Shown here: in pieces, positions 35,435 to 44,275 of the stretch
Position numbering within the stretch: position 1 is the stretch's first letter
Layout: each line of letters begins with the position of its first letter
NCBI RefSeq assembly: GCF_000482865.1
Contig: NZ_AXWW01000032.1
Span: 30,387 to 94,386, forward strand
Reading direction: 5' to 3'
Origin: Actinokineospora inagensis DSM 44258
GTDB lineage: Bacteria; Actinomycetota; Actinomycetes; Mycobacteriales; Pseudonocardiaceae
Length of the DNA: 64,000 bases
Notes under the pieces: generated by a model
Told to the model about the DNA's origin: nothing
The model's input: the letters and a program-made list of their open reading frames with translations, nothing else
Database searches by the model: none
Translations under genes and position numbers: made by a program

Positions 35435-35743
35435 GTGCCCAAGCCTTATCCGCAGGAGTTCCGCGATGACGTCGTGCGGGTTGCTCGTGAGCGTGACCCG
35501 GATATGACGGTCGAGCAGATCGCGAAGGACTTCGGGGTTCATCCGATGACGTTGTTCACGTGGCTGCGTCAGGCCGAGGTCGACGAGGGCGTCAAGACGG
35601 GTGTCACCCGCGGTGAATCGGCCGAGTTGCGGGAACTGCGACGTCGGAACAGGTTGTTGGAGCAGGAGAACGAGGTGTTGCGTCGTGCGGCGGCTTATCT
35701 GTCGCAGGCGAATCTGCCGGGAAAAGGATCTACCCGCTGGTGA
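35435..35743 (+). CDS. IS3-family transposase OrfA
   Basis: 102 residues from GTG 35435. HTH (YPQEFRDDVVRVARERD, DFGVHPMTLFTWLRQAE) followed by a leucine-zipper helix (LRELRRRNRLLEQENEVLRR), standard for IS3 OrfA. Its TGA overlaps the GTG of orfB (GTGA), where IS3 elements normally use translational coupling or frameshifting to make OrfAB. Confidence 0.88.
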   Translation: MPKPYPQEFRDDVVRVARERDPDMTVEQIAKDFGVHPMTLFTWLRQAEVDEGVKTGVTRGESAELRELRRRNRLLEQENEVLRRAAAYLSQANLPGKGSTRW

Positions 35744-36172
35744 GCGAGTTGGCCGCGGACGGGATTCCCGTCGCGGTGACGTGCCGGGTCTTGAAACTTG
35801 CTCGACAGCCCTACTATCGGTGGCTCGCCTGCCCGGTCACCGACGCCGAACTGGCCGAGGCGTATCGGGCGGACGCGCTGTTCGACGCTCACCGCGATGA
35901 CCCGGAGTTCGGTTACCAGTTCCTGGCCGACGAGGCCCGAGCTGCCGGGCGGCCGATGGCCGAGCGCACCGCTTGGAAGATCTGTTCCGGCATGGGCTGG
36001 TGGAGTGGGTTCAGCAAGAACAAGTGTCGAGGCAGGAGCGGCATGCCAGGACCAGCGACACACGACGACCTTGTCCAGCGCGACTTCACCACCGAGGGCC
36101 CGAATCGGTTGTGGCTGGCCGATATCACCGAACACCGCACCGGCGAGGGCAAGCTCTACCTGTGCGGGCGGA

Positions 36173-37654
36173 TTCAACTGGTCGTCGCAACACCCTCTGA
36201 TGTCGGAGGTGGTCGACGATGGCGACGGCGGACTGGAGCAAGAAGACCAGCGATGTGCCGGAGGGTGCGCGTCGGCAGTGGCGCGCGGATCGGGCGTTGC
36301 GGCCCGCGATGCGCTCGCCCGGGCGGCCTGAGCCTTCGCGGGCGGTGCAACGGCAGTTCTGGCGTCTGATCGCGACGGGCATCACGTCGGCCGAGGCCGC
36401 GGTGGCGGTGGGCGTGTCCGTGCCGGTCGGGACCCGCTGGTTTCGCCACGCTGGTGGCATGCCACCGATCTCGCTTGCCGCGCCTACCGGCCGCTACCTG
36501 TCTTTCGAGGAGCGTGAGGAGATAGCGCTTCTGCGCGCAAAGCAGGCCGGCGTGCGTGTGATCGGGCGTGTGATCGGGCGCGATCCCGGGACGATCTCCC
36601 GCGAGTTGCGCCGCAACGCGGCTACCCGAGGCGGTAAGCAGGAGTATCGGGCGTTGGTGGCGCAGTGGAAGGCTCAGCAGGCGGCGAAGCGTCCTAAAAC
36701 GGCGAGGCTCGCGGCCGACGACCGGTTGCGTGAGTACGTCCAGGAGCGCCTCGCCGGCAAAGTCCGCCGGCCGGACGGCACCGTCGTCGGGCCAGAGCCG
36801 TCGGCGTGGAAGGGGCTGAACAAGCCATCGGCAGGATCGGCGGTGGGCGACGGCGTGGAGTCCGGAGCAGATCTCGCACCGGCTGAAGCTCGACTTCGCC
36901 GATGATGAGTCCATGCGCATCAGCCACGAGGCGATCTACCAGTCACTGTTCATCCAGGGCCGTGGCGCACTCACACGCGAGCTGGTCACCTGCCTGCGAA
37001 CAGGCCGCGCTCTGCGACAGCCACGGGCTCGAACGCAGAACCGCCCGCAAGGGCATGTCGGTGCCGACGTCGTGTTCTCCGAGCGGCCCGCCGAAGCCGC
37101 TGACCGCGCCGTTCCGGGGCACTGGGAGGGCGACCTGATCATTGGCACCGGCCGGTCGGCGATCGGCACGATCGTCGAACGCAAGAGCCGCTCGACGTTG
37201 CTGGTGCATTTGCCCCGGCTGGAGGGTTGGGGTGAGAACCCGCCCGTCAAGAACGGTCCTGCGTTGGGCGGCTACGGCGCCGTCGCGATGAACGCCGCGC
37301 TCATCGCGTCGATGACCAAGCTTCCCGGACAGCTCCGCAAGACGCTCACATGGGACCGCGGCAAAGAACTCTCCGCACATGCCCAGTTCACGCTCGAGAC
37401 GGGCACGAAGGTGTTCTTCGCCGACCCCCACTCGCCCTGGCAGCGGCCGACGAACGAGAACACCAACGGACTGCTGCGCCAGTACTTCCCGAAAGGCACG
37501 GACCTCTCCCGCTGGTCCGCCGAGGACCTCGACGCCGTCGCTATCGCGCTCAACAACCGACCCCGAAAGAGCCTCGACTGGAAGACTCCAGCCGAGGTCC
37601 TCGAGCAACAGATACTCTCCCTCCAACAACCCGGTGTTGCAACGACCAATTGAA
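36173..37654 (+). mobile_element. IS30-family insertion inside the IS3 element
   Basis: Inverted repeats TTCAACTGGTCGTCGCAACA (from 36173) and, on the opposite strand, TTCAATTGGTCGTTGCAACA (from 37654) differ at two positions. They enclose a transposase reading that is broken once. The element lies wholly within the IS3 orfB. Confidence 0.85.
36219..37653 (+). pseudogene. IS30-family transposase with one frameshift
   Basis: The first frame (36219-36905) carries the HTH region (SFEEREEIALLRAKQAG, RDPGTISRELRRNA) to WKGLNKP. The remainder lies in another frame: RRWATAWSPEQIS, then HEAIYQSLFIQGRGAL, HWEGDLIIGTG, TWDRGKELSAH and NENTNGLLRQYFPKG, which carry the DDE residues. The switch is near 36831, where a net indel breaks the N-K-P-H-R run. 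Either inactive or dependent on frameshifting; decay is more likely. Confidence 0.8.
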
Positions 37655-37983
37655 CCCAGGCAATTTCGATCACGAAAGTTCGTCCGCGCCCTGAACCGGC
37701 ACAACATGATCGGATCGATGGGCCGAGTCGGCGCCGCAGGCGACAACGCCGCCATGGAGAGCTTCTTCGCGTTGCTGCAGAACAACGTACTCAACCGGCG
37801 CACTTGGTCCACCCGTGATGAGCTGCGGATCGCGATCGTCACCTGGATCGAACACACCTACCACCGCCGCAGACGCCAAACCGCCCTCGGCAGGTTGACC
37901 CCCATCGAATACGAAGCAATTATGACCACGCCAGCCAGTCAGGCTGCGTGACTACAACTGTCACCTACTCGTGCAGCAGACCC

Positions 37984-38191
37984 CTGTCGACTTCCCGGTA
38001 CCTCCCGCTGACAGGAGAACGAAGCTCCCCGAAGTTCCCACCAACTCCTCGAGTAGCACTGGGGCCTTCACATCCCCCTCGGCCCACCACCGCTCATCCG
38101 CCACTGGTAGCAGGAACCCGTCGCAGTCGAGCAACACAGGCGAGCCCACCGGCAGGACGTACCGACGAAGCGGCACCATCGACCCCACCAT
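37984..38191 (-). pseudogene. N-terminal fragment of a P-loop NTPase cut after Walker A
   Basis: From ATG 38191 (or 38179) the minus frame reads MVPLRRYVLPVGSPVLLDCD, an acidic stretch, LLEELVGTSGSFVLLSAGG and TGKS, i.e. a Walker A motif GGTGKS, and then runs straight into the IS3 terminal repeat at 37983. The rest of the gene is not found on the other side of the IS, so it was lost. The context (target-selecting N-terminus before a P-loop) suggests another STAND/NACHT-like protein, but too little remains to be sure. Confidence 0.6.
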
Positions 38192-38582
38192 GAAGCTCCC
38201 GCCTGCCGGTTCCGAACGAGGTGCCATACAGCATGCACCACGACGCTCCACACGGTGAGCACAACGCGTCCGCCGAACCGACTTTCCGTGTTCGTGCATG
38301 CACTTGGCGGCATGACCTCATCACCTGGACGGTGTGGTTGACCTGCTGGATGTCGAGCGCTGCTGCCAGGGCGTGGTAGTCGGGGACAGCGGGCGAGTCT
38401 GGGAGAACCTCGCGTTGGTTCGGCTCGCTGCGATGTGAATGCTCCGATCAGGTACTTGTCACCGGCTACAGCCGTCTCCCTTGCGGCACGCTCCGGCGGC
38501 AACCGCCGGGAGCGCGGTGGCTGGTTTCCGCTGAACCGACCGGGTGCTTAAACAGGTTTCGGTCTAGGCCCGATGTCATGGT
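38192..38582. other. Gene-free remnant region
   Basis: No gene is supported here. Near 38433-38466 the + strand encodes RCECSDQVLV, resembling the RCECTDRLLI motif of integrase-type transposases, so part of the stretch is probably another transposase scar. Confidence 0.4.
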
Positions 38583-38585
38583 GTG

Positions 38586-38867
38586 ATGACTAGTTCCGGG
38601 AGACTCGCCGCATGGTTCGGTCCACCGATTGTGGCGGGCGCGGGCCTGTGGTCCTGGCAGGCCGCCTGCGGGTGTGCTGCGTTGGCGGTGGCCGGGCTGG
38701 CGGGCGAGTACCTGAGCGGTTGGACACTTCTGCGTCTGGTCGAACGTGCGCCAGCCGGTACCACCCTCGAGGTGCGGCCGAGCCGGGGTTCTCCGGGTAT
38801 CCACGTCAGGGTTGGTCAGCGGCGCCCACCTCGGCGGGAGGGCCGGGATGGTCCGACGGATTCCTGA
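38586..38867 (+). CDS. Small membrane protein upstream of an ECF sigma factor
   Basis: 93 residues from ATG 38586 (a GTG sits one codon earlier). One or two hydrophobic segments (WFGPPIVAGAGLWSWQAACG, CAALAVAGLAGEYL) are followed by a basic, polar tail. It overlaps the start of the sigma factor gene by 20 bp. The family is not recognised. The position suggests a sensor or anti-sigma-like partner, but there is no zinc-binding or anti-sigma motif. Confidence 0.5.
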   Translation: MTSSGRLAAWFGPPIVAGAGLWSWQAACGCAALAVAGLAGEYLSGWTLLRLVERAPAGTTLEVRPSRGSPGIHVRVGQRRPPRREGRDGPTDS

Positions 38868-39402
38868 GGAACACGCGGAGGAGGTGGCCGAATTGTTCCA
38901 ACACACAGCCGAAGGGCTGCACCTCCATGCGCTCCGTCTCAACCAGGGCGACCCGGCCTCGGCGGAAGACCTGGTCCAGGAGGTGTTTCAGGCTGCGGCC
39001 CTGGCTTGGGCGACCCTGCGTTGCCTTGATAGCGACCGGCGGCGGGCCTGGTTGTTCAGAGTCTTGCAGAACAAGTCGATCGACAGGTGGCGAAGCTCGG
39101 CCTGCGATGCGCCTCTGGCTGACATGGTCGTCTCGACTGCGGCCGAGGACACCTACCACCGCGCCATTCACTCGATCCTGCTTGAACGCTGCTGGAAGCT
39201 CCTGCGGTCCATGCCTACTGCCCGTTTCCGGGTTGCCTATCTGACTTGGCACGAGGATATGACCACCGGGGAGATCGCCGAGCATCTCGGGATCGCTCCA
39301 ACTACGGTCCGCGTGCACCGCAAGCACGCCCGCGACGAGATCATCGAGACCATCGGCCCCGATGTTCCGTTCCTCGGGTGCGCGGGAGAGGAGGAGGAGT
39401 GA
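38848..39402 (+). CDS. ECF-type RNA polymerase sigma factor
   Basis: 184 residues from ATG 38848, with GGGAGGG upstream. Region 2: GDPASAEDLVQEVFQAAALA and RAWLFRVLQNKSIDRWR. Region 4: MPTARFRVAYLTWHEDMTTG and IAEHLGIAPTTVRVHRKHAR. The 3' end is Glu-rich and its TGA overlaps the GTG of the subtilase gene (GTGA), with the GAGGAGGA codons doubling as that gene's ribosome-binding site. The tight coupling implies that sigma factor and protease act in one circuit. Confidence 0.9.
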   Translation: MVRRIPEEHAEEVAELFQHTAEGLHLHALRLNQGDPASAEDLVQEVFQAAALAWATLRCLDSDRRRAWLFRVLQNKSIDRWRSSACDAPLADMVVSTAAEDTYHRAIHSILLERCWKLLRSMPTARFRVAYLTWHEDMTTGEIAEHLGIAPTTVRVHRKHARDEIIETIGPDVPFLGCAGEEEE

Positions 39403-41237
39403 AAGACGAGAACCCGATAGACCAGGGGCTGACCACCCTACTCCACACCGTCACCTCCACACCGCTTGACGATGACCCGCCGTACGACCTGGCAGGCGGC
39501 TTGACCAGGCTCACCGCCTGGATGGCGGAGGAGCGAGTGGCCCAACCCGTCTCCGGCAACCGGGCGAAGGATGTATCGCAGGCGACCGTCCTATCGGCCG
39601 ATGTGCTTGTACGGCACCGCGCCAGGATCCTCAACCCGTCCACAGCGGTGCCGGGCGAGCGCGGCAGGCGCCCCGACACCACCGCCTACCGGTCCAACAC
39701 GCTGCTTATGCCGCTGGCCCTCATTCGCGACGATGCGGCCATGGCGCGCTTCAACGAGGTGCTCGTCCCGCTGGGGGTTGAGCTGGTCGTACAGTTGCCG
39801 GACTCTGCGGACTGGAGTGAGGCCCTGGAGACCTTCGACGACTGGTACGCCTATCCGGTACTGCTGCACGTTCGTCCGGATGCGATCGTCGAGCATGCCC
39901 CGGACCCGTGGACCGTGCTCGCCAACCTGCGCCGGGTCTTCGGACACGACGCGCTGCGTGGCGTTGGTCTGGAGCACCTGGCGCTGGCCGCCTCGGTCGG
40001 CATGTCTGGCCACGCCCACGGTGTCGGCTCTCCATTTGGCAATGGCGTCCCCTTCGGCAACGGCGTGCCGTTCGGCAATGGCGTGCCCTTCGGCAACGGT
40101 GTCCCCATTGAGAACAGAGTCCCCTTCAGCAACGGCGTTCCGTTCGATGGCGTGCCGTTCGGCAACGAACTCAGCGCCGTTGCATTGGGCGACGACTCCC
40201 GCAACGCGGTGCGGTTGTTCCTGCCGAAGCCGACCCGGCGCGCCCCGGCCGACCTGGCGTTGGGTCGCCGCCCGGTCGTCGCGGTGCTCGACACCGGTAT
40301 CGGTGAGCACCCGTGGTTGACCGTCGGCGCGGTCGGCACCGACCCGGTGGTCGAGGTGTCGGAGGAGTTCCAGGGGCTGCTGGCCGACCTGGAGACCACG
40401 CTGACCGACGAGAGCGGCGGCGCGCTGCCCTCGCTCGCCTCGCCCAACGACGAGCGCGACGTGCTGCAGCCGCTGCTGGGCATCACCGACTCGCACTCCG
40501 GGCACGGCACCTTCGTCACCGGGCTGGTCTTCCAGAACTGCCCGGACGCGCGGGTGCTGTCGCTGCGGGTGCTGCACACCGACGGCGTCACCACCGACGG
40601 CTCGGTGCTGCTGGCCCTGGAGTGGCTGCGCCGGCGGGTTCATCGGGCGCTGGCGGGCAACCGGCCCGACGAGGTCGTCGACGTCGTGTCGATCTCGCTG
40701 GGCTTCTACCCCGAGCACACCGACCACAACACCGGCCTGCAGTTGGCCGAGGCGGTGCGCAAGCTGACCGACCTCGGTGTCGTCGTGGTCGCCGCCGCGG
40801 GCAACGACGCGACCACCCGGCCGTTCGTGCCCGCCGCGATGGCGCTCAACTCCGACGGGTCCAACACCGGCAACCCGCTGCTGATCGCGGTCGGCGCGCT
40901 CAACCCGTCGGGCAAGTCCGTCGCCGCGTTCAGCAACGAGGGCGACTGGGTCACCCGGTGGGCCCCCGGCAACGCCGTGGTCAGCACCGTCCCGCTGTGG
41001 CAGGGCGCGCGAAAGCCAGTGGGCTCCAACCCATCGGAACAAGCTGCCATCAACAGACCCACTGGTTTCGCGGTAGGGGCTGGGACCTCGTTCGCCGCGT
41101 CGGCAGTCGCGGGCAAGATCGCTACGTGCCTGGCAGACATGGACGACGCGGCAACTATCGAAGATCGAAACGCCCGTGCCGTACGAGCCCGTGACCGGTG
41201 CGATAGTGACCTCGCCGCGATCGGCTGGTACTTCTAG
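39399..41237 (+). CDS. S8-family serine peptidase with N-terminal recognition region and FGNGVP repeats
   Basis: 612 residues from GTG 39399. No signal peptide, so it is probably cytoplasmic. Residues 1-200 are of unknown fold. Residues about 211-256 hold a hexapeptide array (FGNGVP repeated, then variants IENRVP, FSNGVP). The subtilase domain follows: catalytic Asp in VVAVLDTGIGEHPW near 296, His in DSHSGHGTFVTGLV near 368, Ser in GAGTSFAASAVAGKIA near 564. Coupled to an ECF sigma factor. Sigma/S8 pairs recur in actinomycetes and a conflict or stress role has been proposed for such peptidase modules; here this is inference. Confidence 0.85.
   Translation: MKDENPIDQGLTTLLHTVTSTPLDDDPPYDLAGGLTRLTAWMAEERVAQPVSGNRAKDVSQATVLSADVLVRHRARILNPSTAVPGERGRRPDTTAYRSNTLLMPLALIRDDAAMARFNEVLVPLGVELVVQLPDSADWSEALETFDDWYAYPVLLHVRPDAIVEHAPDPWTVLANLRRVFGHDALRGVGLEHLALAASVGMSGHAHGVGSPFGNGVPFGNGVPFGNGVPFGNGVPIENRVPFSNGVPFDGVPFGNELSAVALGDDSRNAVRLFLPKPTRRAPADLALGRRPVVAVLDTGIGEHPWLTVGAVGTDPVVEVSEEFQGLLADLETTLTDESGGALPSLASPNDERDVLQPLLGITDSHSGHGTFVTGLVFQNCPDARVLSLRVLHTDGVTTDGSVLLALEWLRRRVHRALAGNRPDEVVDVVSISLGFYPEHTDHNTGLQLAEAVRKLTDLGVVVVAAAGNDATTRPFVPAAMALNSDGSNTGNPLLIAVGALNPSGKSVAAFSNEGDWVTRWAPGNAVVSTVPLWQGARKPVGSNPSEQAAINRPTGFAVGAGTSFAASAVAGKIATCLADMDDAATIEDRNARAVRARDRCDSDLAAIGWYF
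40031..40167 (+). repeat. 18-bp tandem repeat encoding FGNGVP
   Basis: Seven or eight 18-bp units, each encoding Phe-Gly-Asn-Gly-Val-Pro or a near variant, lie in frame within the S8 peptidase gene. Third positions alternate (TTTGGCAATGGC / TTCGGCAACGGC), so the array is not a very recent expansion. Confidence 0.8.
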
Positions 41238-41380
41238 GCGGCAGACTACCTACTATGACTGTCATTCGCCGAGTCCGACTGAGACACGTGGCAGAGAGAG
41301 GCGAGGATGCTGGCGGCGCGAGTTGGTACGCCCCTGCCAGCCCCGGGTGGTCAGTGGCCAGCGTCTGTCGAGCCTGGACG

Positions 41381-42578
41381 TGCCGACTTTACGTCCACGC
41401 AGGTCAGCGGGCGTCGGTGGGTGACGGGCTGGCATCGGGCATGATCGTGGCTCGTGTTGGTCCGCTTCGTCTACCTCGCTGTCTCCCATGCCTTCGCCGC
41501 GCTGCGACTGTTGCGCATGGCCGACCACGAGAAGGATCTCGAGATCCTTGCGCTGCGCCATCAACTCGCGGTCCTGCGTAGACAACTCGGCGATCAGCGC
41601 CCACGGCTGCTGCCCGAGGACAGGGCCTTGCTCGCGATTCTGCTCGCGCCCTTGGCCCGCGCGTCGCTGCGCCGAATCCGACTGTTGGTCAGCCCTGACA
41701 CTGTGCTGCGGTGGCATCGAGACCTGGTGAAACGCCGACATGCCCACGCGAGTGGGCGTCGTGGGCCTGGACGTCCGCGCACGGTCGCCTCAGTCCGCCG
41801 CCTCGTCTTGCGCTTGGCGACGGAGAATCCTTCCTGGGGCTACCGACGCATCCACGGCGAACTCGCCCTCTTGGGCATCACGATCGCCGCATCCACGGTG
41901 TGGGAGATCCTCAAAACCGAGGACATCGACCCGGCCCCTCGCCGGACAACCACCACGTGGACGGCTTTCCTCCGATCCCAGGCCGACGCGATCCTGGCGA
42001 TGGACTTCATCGAGACCATCACCCTGACCGGAGCGCGCCAGTACATACTCGCCGCCATCCACCACACAGGCCGACGCGTCCGCATTCTCGGCACCACCGC
42101 ACACCCCACCCACACCTGGGTGACACAGGCGATCCGCAACCTGCTCATGGATCTCGAAGACGCCGACACTCCCACGCGAGTCAGATTCCTCATTCGTGAC
42201 CGCGACACCAGATATCCCGCCATGATCGATGAGGTCCTCAGCACCGCGGGGATCACCACCGTCCTGACCGGTGTCAGGATGCCCCGAATGAACTCGATCA
42301 CCGAACGCTGGGTCAAGACACTTCGCGCCGAACTCCTGGACCGCGCCCTGATCTGGAACGAGACCCACCTGCGGCACGCGCTACGCGAGTACGAGCGTCA
42401 CTACAACCAGCACCGAACCCACCGATCGCTAGCCGCCGCAGCGCCCCTGCGAGCATGCCCCCAGCCCCTCGAACCCGACCAGATCGAACGCCTCACCGTA
42501 CGCCGACTGGACCGAATCGGCGGAGTCATCCACGAGTACCGACATGCCTCTTGAACTGCGTGGACGTAGTTTTCGGCA
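41381..42578 (+). mobile_element. Integrase-core (IS3/IS481-like) insertion sequence
   Basis: Imperfect inverted repeats: TGCCGACTTTACGTCCACGC from 41381 and, on the other strand, TGCCGAAAACTACGTCCACG from 42578. Both continue into GCAG-TCA. One intact transposase gene lies inside. The right end has removed the 5' part of the prepilin peptidase gene that follows. No target duplication was confirmed. Confidence 0.75.
41454..42554 (+). CDS. Integrase-core transposase (rve domain)
   Basis: 366 residues from GTG 41454. N-terminal HTH-containing part (LEILALRHQLAVLRRQLG, SPDTVLRWHRDLVKRR, SWGYRRIHGELALLG) and DDE core: ILAMDFIETITL, RFLIRDRDTRYPAMIDEVL and PRMNSITERWVKTLRAELLD, ending HYNQHRTHRSL and RLDRIGGVIHEYRHAS. 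It is intact. The decayed scars around the STAND cluster (1380-1756, 12605-13112) are C-terminal pieces of the same kind of enzyme. Confidence 0.9.
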   Translation: MLVRFVYLAVSHAFAALRLLRMADHEKDLEILALRHQLAVLRRQLGDQRPRLLPEDRALLAILLAPLARASLRRIRLLVSPDTVLRWHRDLVKRRHAHASGRRGPGRPRTVASVRRLVLRLATENPSWGYRRIHGELALLGITIAASTVWEILKTEDIDPAPRRTTTTWTAFLRSQADAILAMDFIETITLTGARQYILAAIHHTGRRVRILGTTAHPTHTWVTQAIRNLLMDLEDADTPTRVRFLIRDRDTRYPAMIDEVLSTAGITTVLTGVRMPRMNSITERWVKTLRAELLDRALIWNETHLRHALREYERHYNQHRTHRSLAAAAPLRACPQPLEPDQIERLTVRRLDRIGGVIHEYRHAS

Positions 42579-42885
42579 CGCGCACGCGCTCACCGGGGTC
42601 CTGTTCGCCGCGTTGGCCTGGCGGACAGGCTGGCACCACGCCTTGGCACCCTTCAGCTACCTCACCGCCGCACTGGTCCCCCTCGCGATCGTGGACCAAG
42701 CGGAACACCGACTCCCCAGCGCAATGATCGTCCCCAGCCACATGATCCTCGGCGCGGGCCTCACCGCCGTCGCCGTCCTCGACCCCCACCACGCGAACCT
42801 GTCCCGCGCACTGACCGGCATGGCCGTCCTCGCACTGCCCTACCTCGTCCTCGCCCTCACCACCGGCGGCCTCGGCGCCGGAGAC
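42579..42885 (+). pseudogene. Resident A24 prepilin peptidase, 5' part (interrupted)
   Basis: About 100 residues with three membrane segments: LTGVLFAALAWRTGW, LVPLAIVDQAEHRLPSAMIV (the first catalytic Asp region) and LPYLVLALTTGGLGAGD. It stops exactly at the second catalytic motif GxGD, after which the frame runs into foreign sequence. The missing 3' part, VKLAGLLGLALGWCGW and onward, is found in frame at 51701-51914. The N-terminus was removed by the IS at 41381-42578. It was a short prepilin/type IV leader peptidase. Confidence 0.85.
42882..42885. other. Left junction (attL core AGAC)
   Basis: AGAC ends the resident peptidase sequence. The element side continues CTGTTGACCGAACTAC. The identical AGAC at 51701 marks the other junction. 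Confidence 0.65.
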
Positions 42886-43051
42886 CTGTTGACCGAACTA
42901 CCGGCCGACTGGCGCGGTAGCCGCCGGGGTCACTATCCGTGATTGTCGCAGGTCTATTTGGGTCTCCAAGTGGATCGAGGCTCCCACTGTTGATCTCCTT
43001 CTCGTGTTCGGATCGGACGGTCATCGCGCCGAACACGAAGGAAGGTTGACA

Positions 43052-44275
43052 GTGGACGATTCGTTGCGGGATCTCGCGAGGCTGGTCGTGCCGCGCGTAG
43101 GTGCGCTCGTTGAGGTTGGCGAGCCCGTGGTCGGGTTCAGGCTGATGGATGCTGACGGCGTCGACGTGGCCGAGGTGTCGGAGTTCTTGCACGACCTTCG
43201 GGCTCGTGACTGGCCGGTGGGCAGTGTGCGATCGTATGGGCTGGCATTGTTGCGGTGGTACCGCTTCCTGTGGGCGATCGGCATCGCGTGGGATCGAGCA
43301 AGTCGGGCCGAAGCACGGGACTTCATGCTGTGGCTGGGATCAACACGCAAGCCGGATCGTCCGCGCAAGGCGACCGCACCAGCTCCGGGGTCAGTGAATC
43401 CGGTGACTCGTAAGTCGTATCCGAGTCTGTTCTACGCGCCACGGACTCGCCGTCACAATCGGACGGTGGTCCGCATGTTCTACGAGTACCACCGCGTCCA
43501 AGGCACTGGCCCGCTGGCCAATCCGATGCCAGACCGGCGCGGGTCCAACGGTGAGCGGGTGAATGCGCACCACAACCCGTTGGAGCCGTTCGTGGCCGGG
43601 CGGCGGGCGGACTTCCAGCCGAAGGTGCCGCGCCGGCAACCGCCGAACATCCCGGACGCGGCGTTTGATGCGTTGTTCGCTGCGATGCCCAGTCACCGGG
43701 ACCGCGCGATCCTGGCGTTCTACATCTCGACCGGTGCTCGCGCGTCGGAGCTGTTGGGCGTGACGTGTGATCGGGTGGATGTCGGGCAGCAGTTGATCGG
43801 CGTGATCCGCAAGGGCAGCCGGGATCTTCAGTGGCTGCCGGCGTCGCCGGATTCGTTCGTGTGGCTGCGGTTGTACCAGCAGGAGTTCGCCGGTCGGGTG
43901 TCGCGGTCGGGGCAGGCGTGGCTGTGGCAGACGTTGCGTCGCCCATATCGGGCGTTGACGTACGCGGCGATGCGGGCGGTGTTGCAACGCGCGAACGGCA
44001 CGCTGGGCACGAATTGGTCGTTGCACGATCTTCGGCATTCGGCGGCCAAACGGATGCTGGCCGACCCGAACCTGTCGCTGGTGGATGTGCAGTGGGTGAT
44101 GGGGCACGCCCACGTCACCACCACCCAGATCTACACCGAGCCCGTGGTGGAAGAGGTGGTGGAGCGGATGCTCATCCACCACCGTACCCGTGCGACGGCA
44201 GCGTCAGTGCCGTCGTTGCCGGCCGGCGGGTATCGACCAGAGGTGCTGGCCACGTTGCTGGGAACGCCGCAATGA
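43052..44275 (+). CDS. Tyrosine recombinase 1 (TnpA-like)
   Basis: 407 residues. GTG 43052 follows a GAAGG ribosome-binding site by 6 nt. N-terminal SAM-like core-binding domain (VGSVRSYGLALLRWYRFLW), then the catalytic domain with Arg in STGARASELLG near 228, Lys in GVIRKGSRDLQ, HDLRHSAAKRM near 325, and GHAHVTTTQIYTEP with the second His and the nucleophilic Tyr near 361. All catalytic residues are present. It is first in the element, and its stop overlaps the second recombinase (ATGA). Confidence 0.92.
   Translation: MDDSLRDLARLVVPRVGALVEVGEPVVGFRLMDADGVDVAEVSEFLHDLRARDWPVGSVRSYGLALLRWYRFLWAIGIAWDRASRAEARDFMLWLGSTRKPDRPRKATAPAPGSVNPVTRKSYPSLFYAPRTRRHNRTVVRMFYEYHRVQGTGPLANPMPDRRGSNGERVNAHHNPLEPFVAGRRADFQPKVPRRQPPNIPDAAFDALFAAMPSHRDRAILAFYISTGARASELLGVTCDRVDVGQQLIGVIRKGSRDLQWLPASPDSFVWLRLYQQEFAGRVSRSGQAWLWQTLRRPYRALTYAAMRAVLQRANGTLGTNWSLHDLRHSAAKRMLADPNLSLVDVQWVMGHAHVTTTQIYTEPVVEEVVERMLIHHRTRATAASVPSLPAGGYRPEVLATLLGTPQ

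Larger units (their letters stand above)
35740..37951 (+). pseudogene. IS3-family transposase OrfB, split by IS30
   Basis: The 5' part (35740 to about 36168) has the pre-catalytic region and the first catalytic Asp in RLWLADITEHR, ending at GKLYLC. The 3' part resumes near 37660 as QFRSRKFVRALNRHN and contains the final catalytic region (GAAGDNAAMESFFALLQNNV) to TGA at 37951. Compared with intact relatives about 40 residues between YLC and QFRS are absent, so the IS30 insertion was accompanied by a deletion. Confidence 0.85.
35367..37983 (+). mobile_element. IS3-family element, interrupted by IS30
   Basis: Terminal inverted repeats: GGGTCTGCTGCAC...AGGTGAC at 35367-35390 and its mirrored partner at 37960-37983. 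Inside are orfA, the 5' part of orfB, an IS30 insertion (36173-37654), and the 3' part of orfB. No matching short target duplication is visible at the outer ends, which suggests recombination or deletion after insertion. Confidence 0.8.

Noticed and set aside
40031..40167. Regularly repeated 18-mers as a regulatory or CRISPR-like array
   Set aside because: The units are contiguous, in frame and keep an FGNGVP reading inside the subtilase, so they are a coding repeat.
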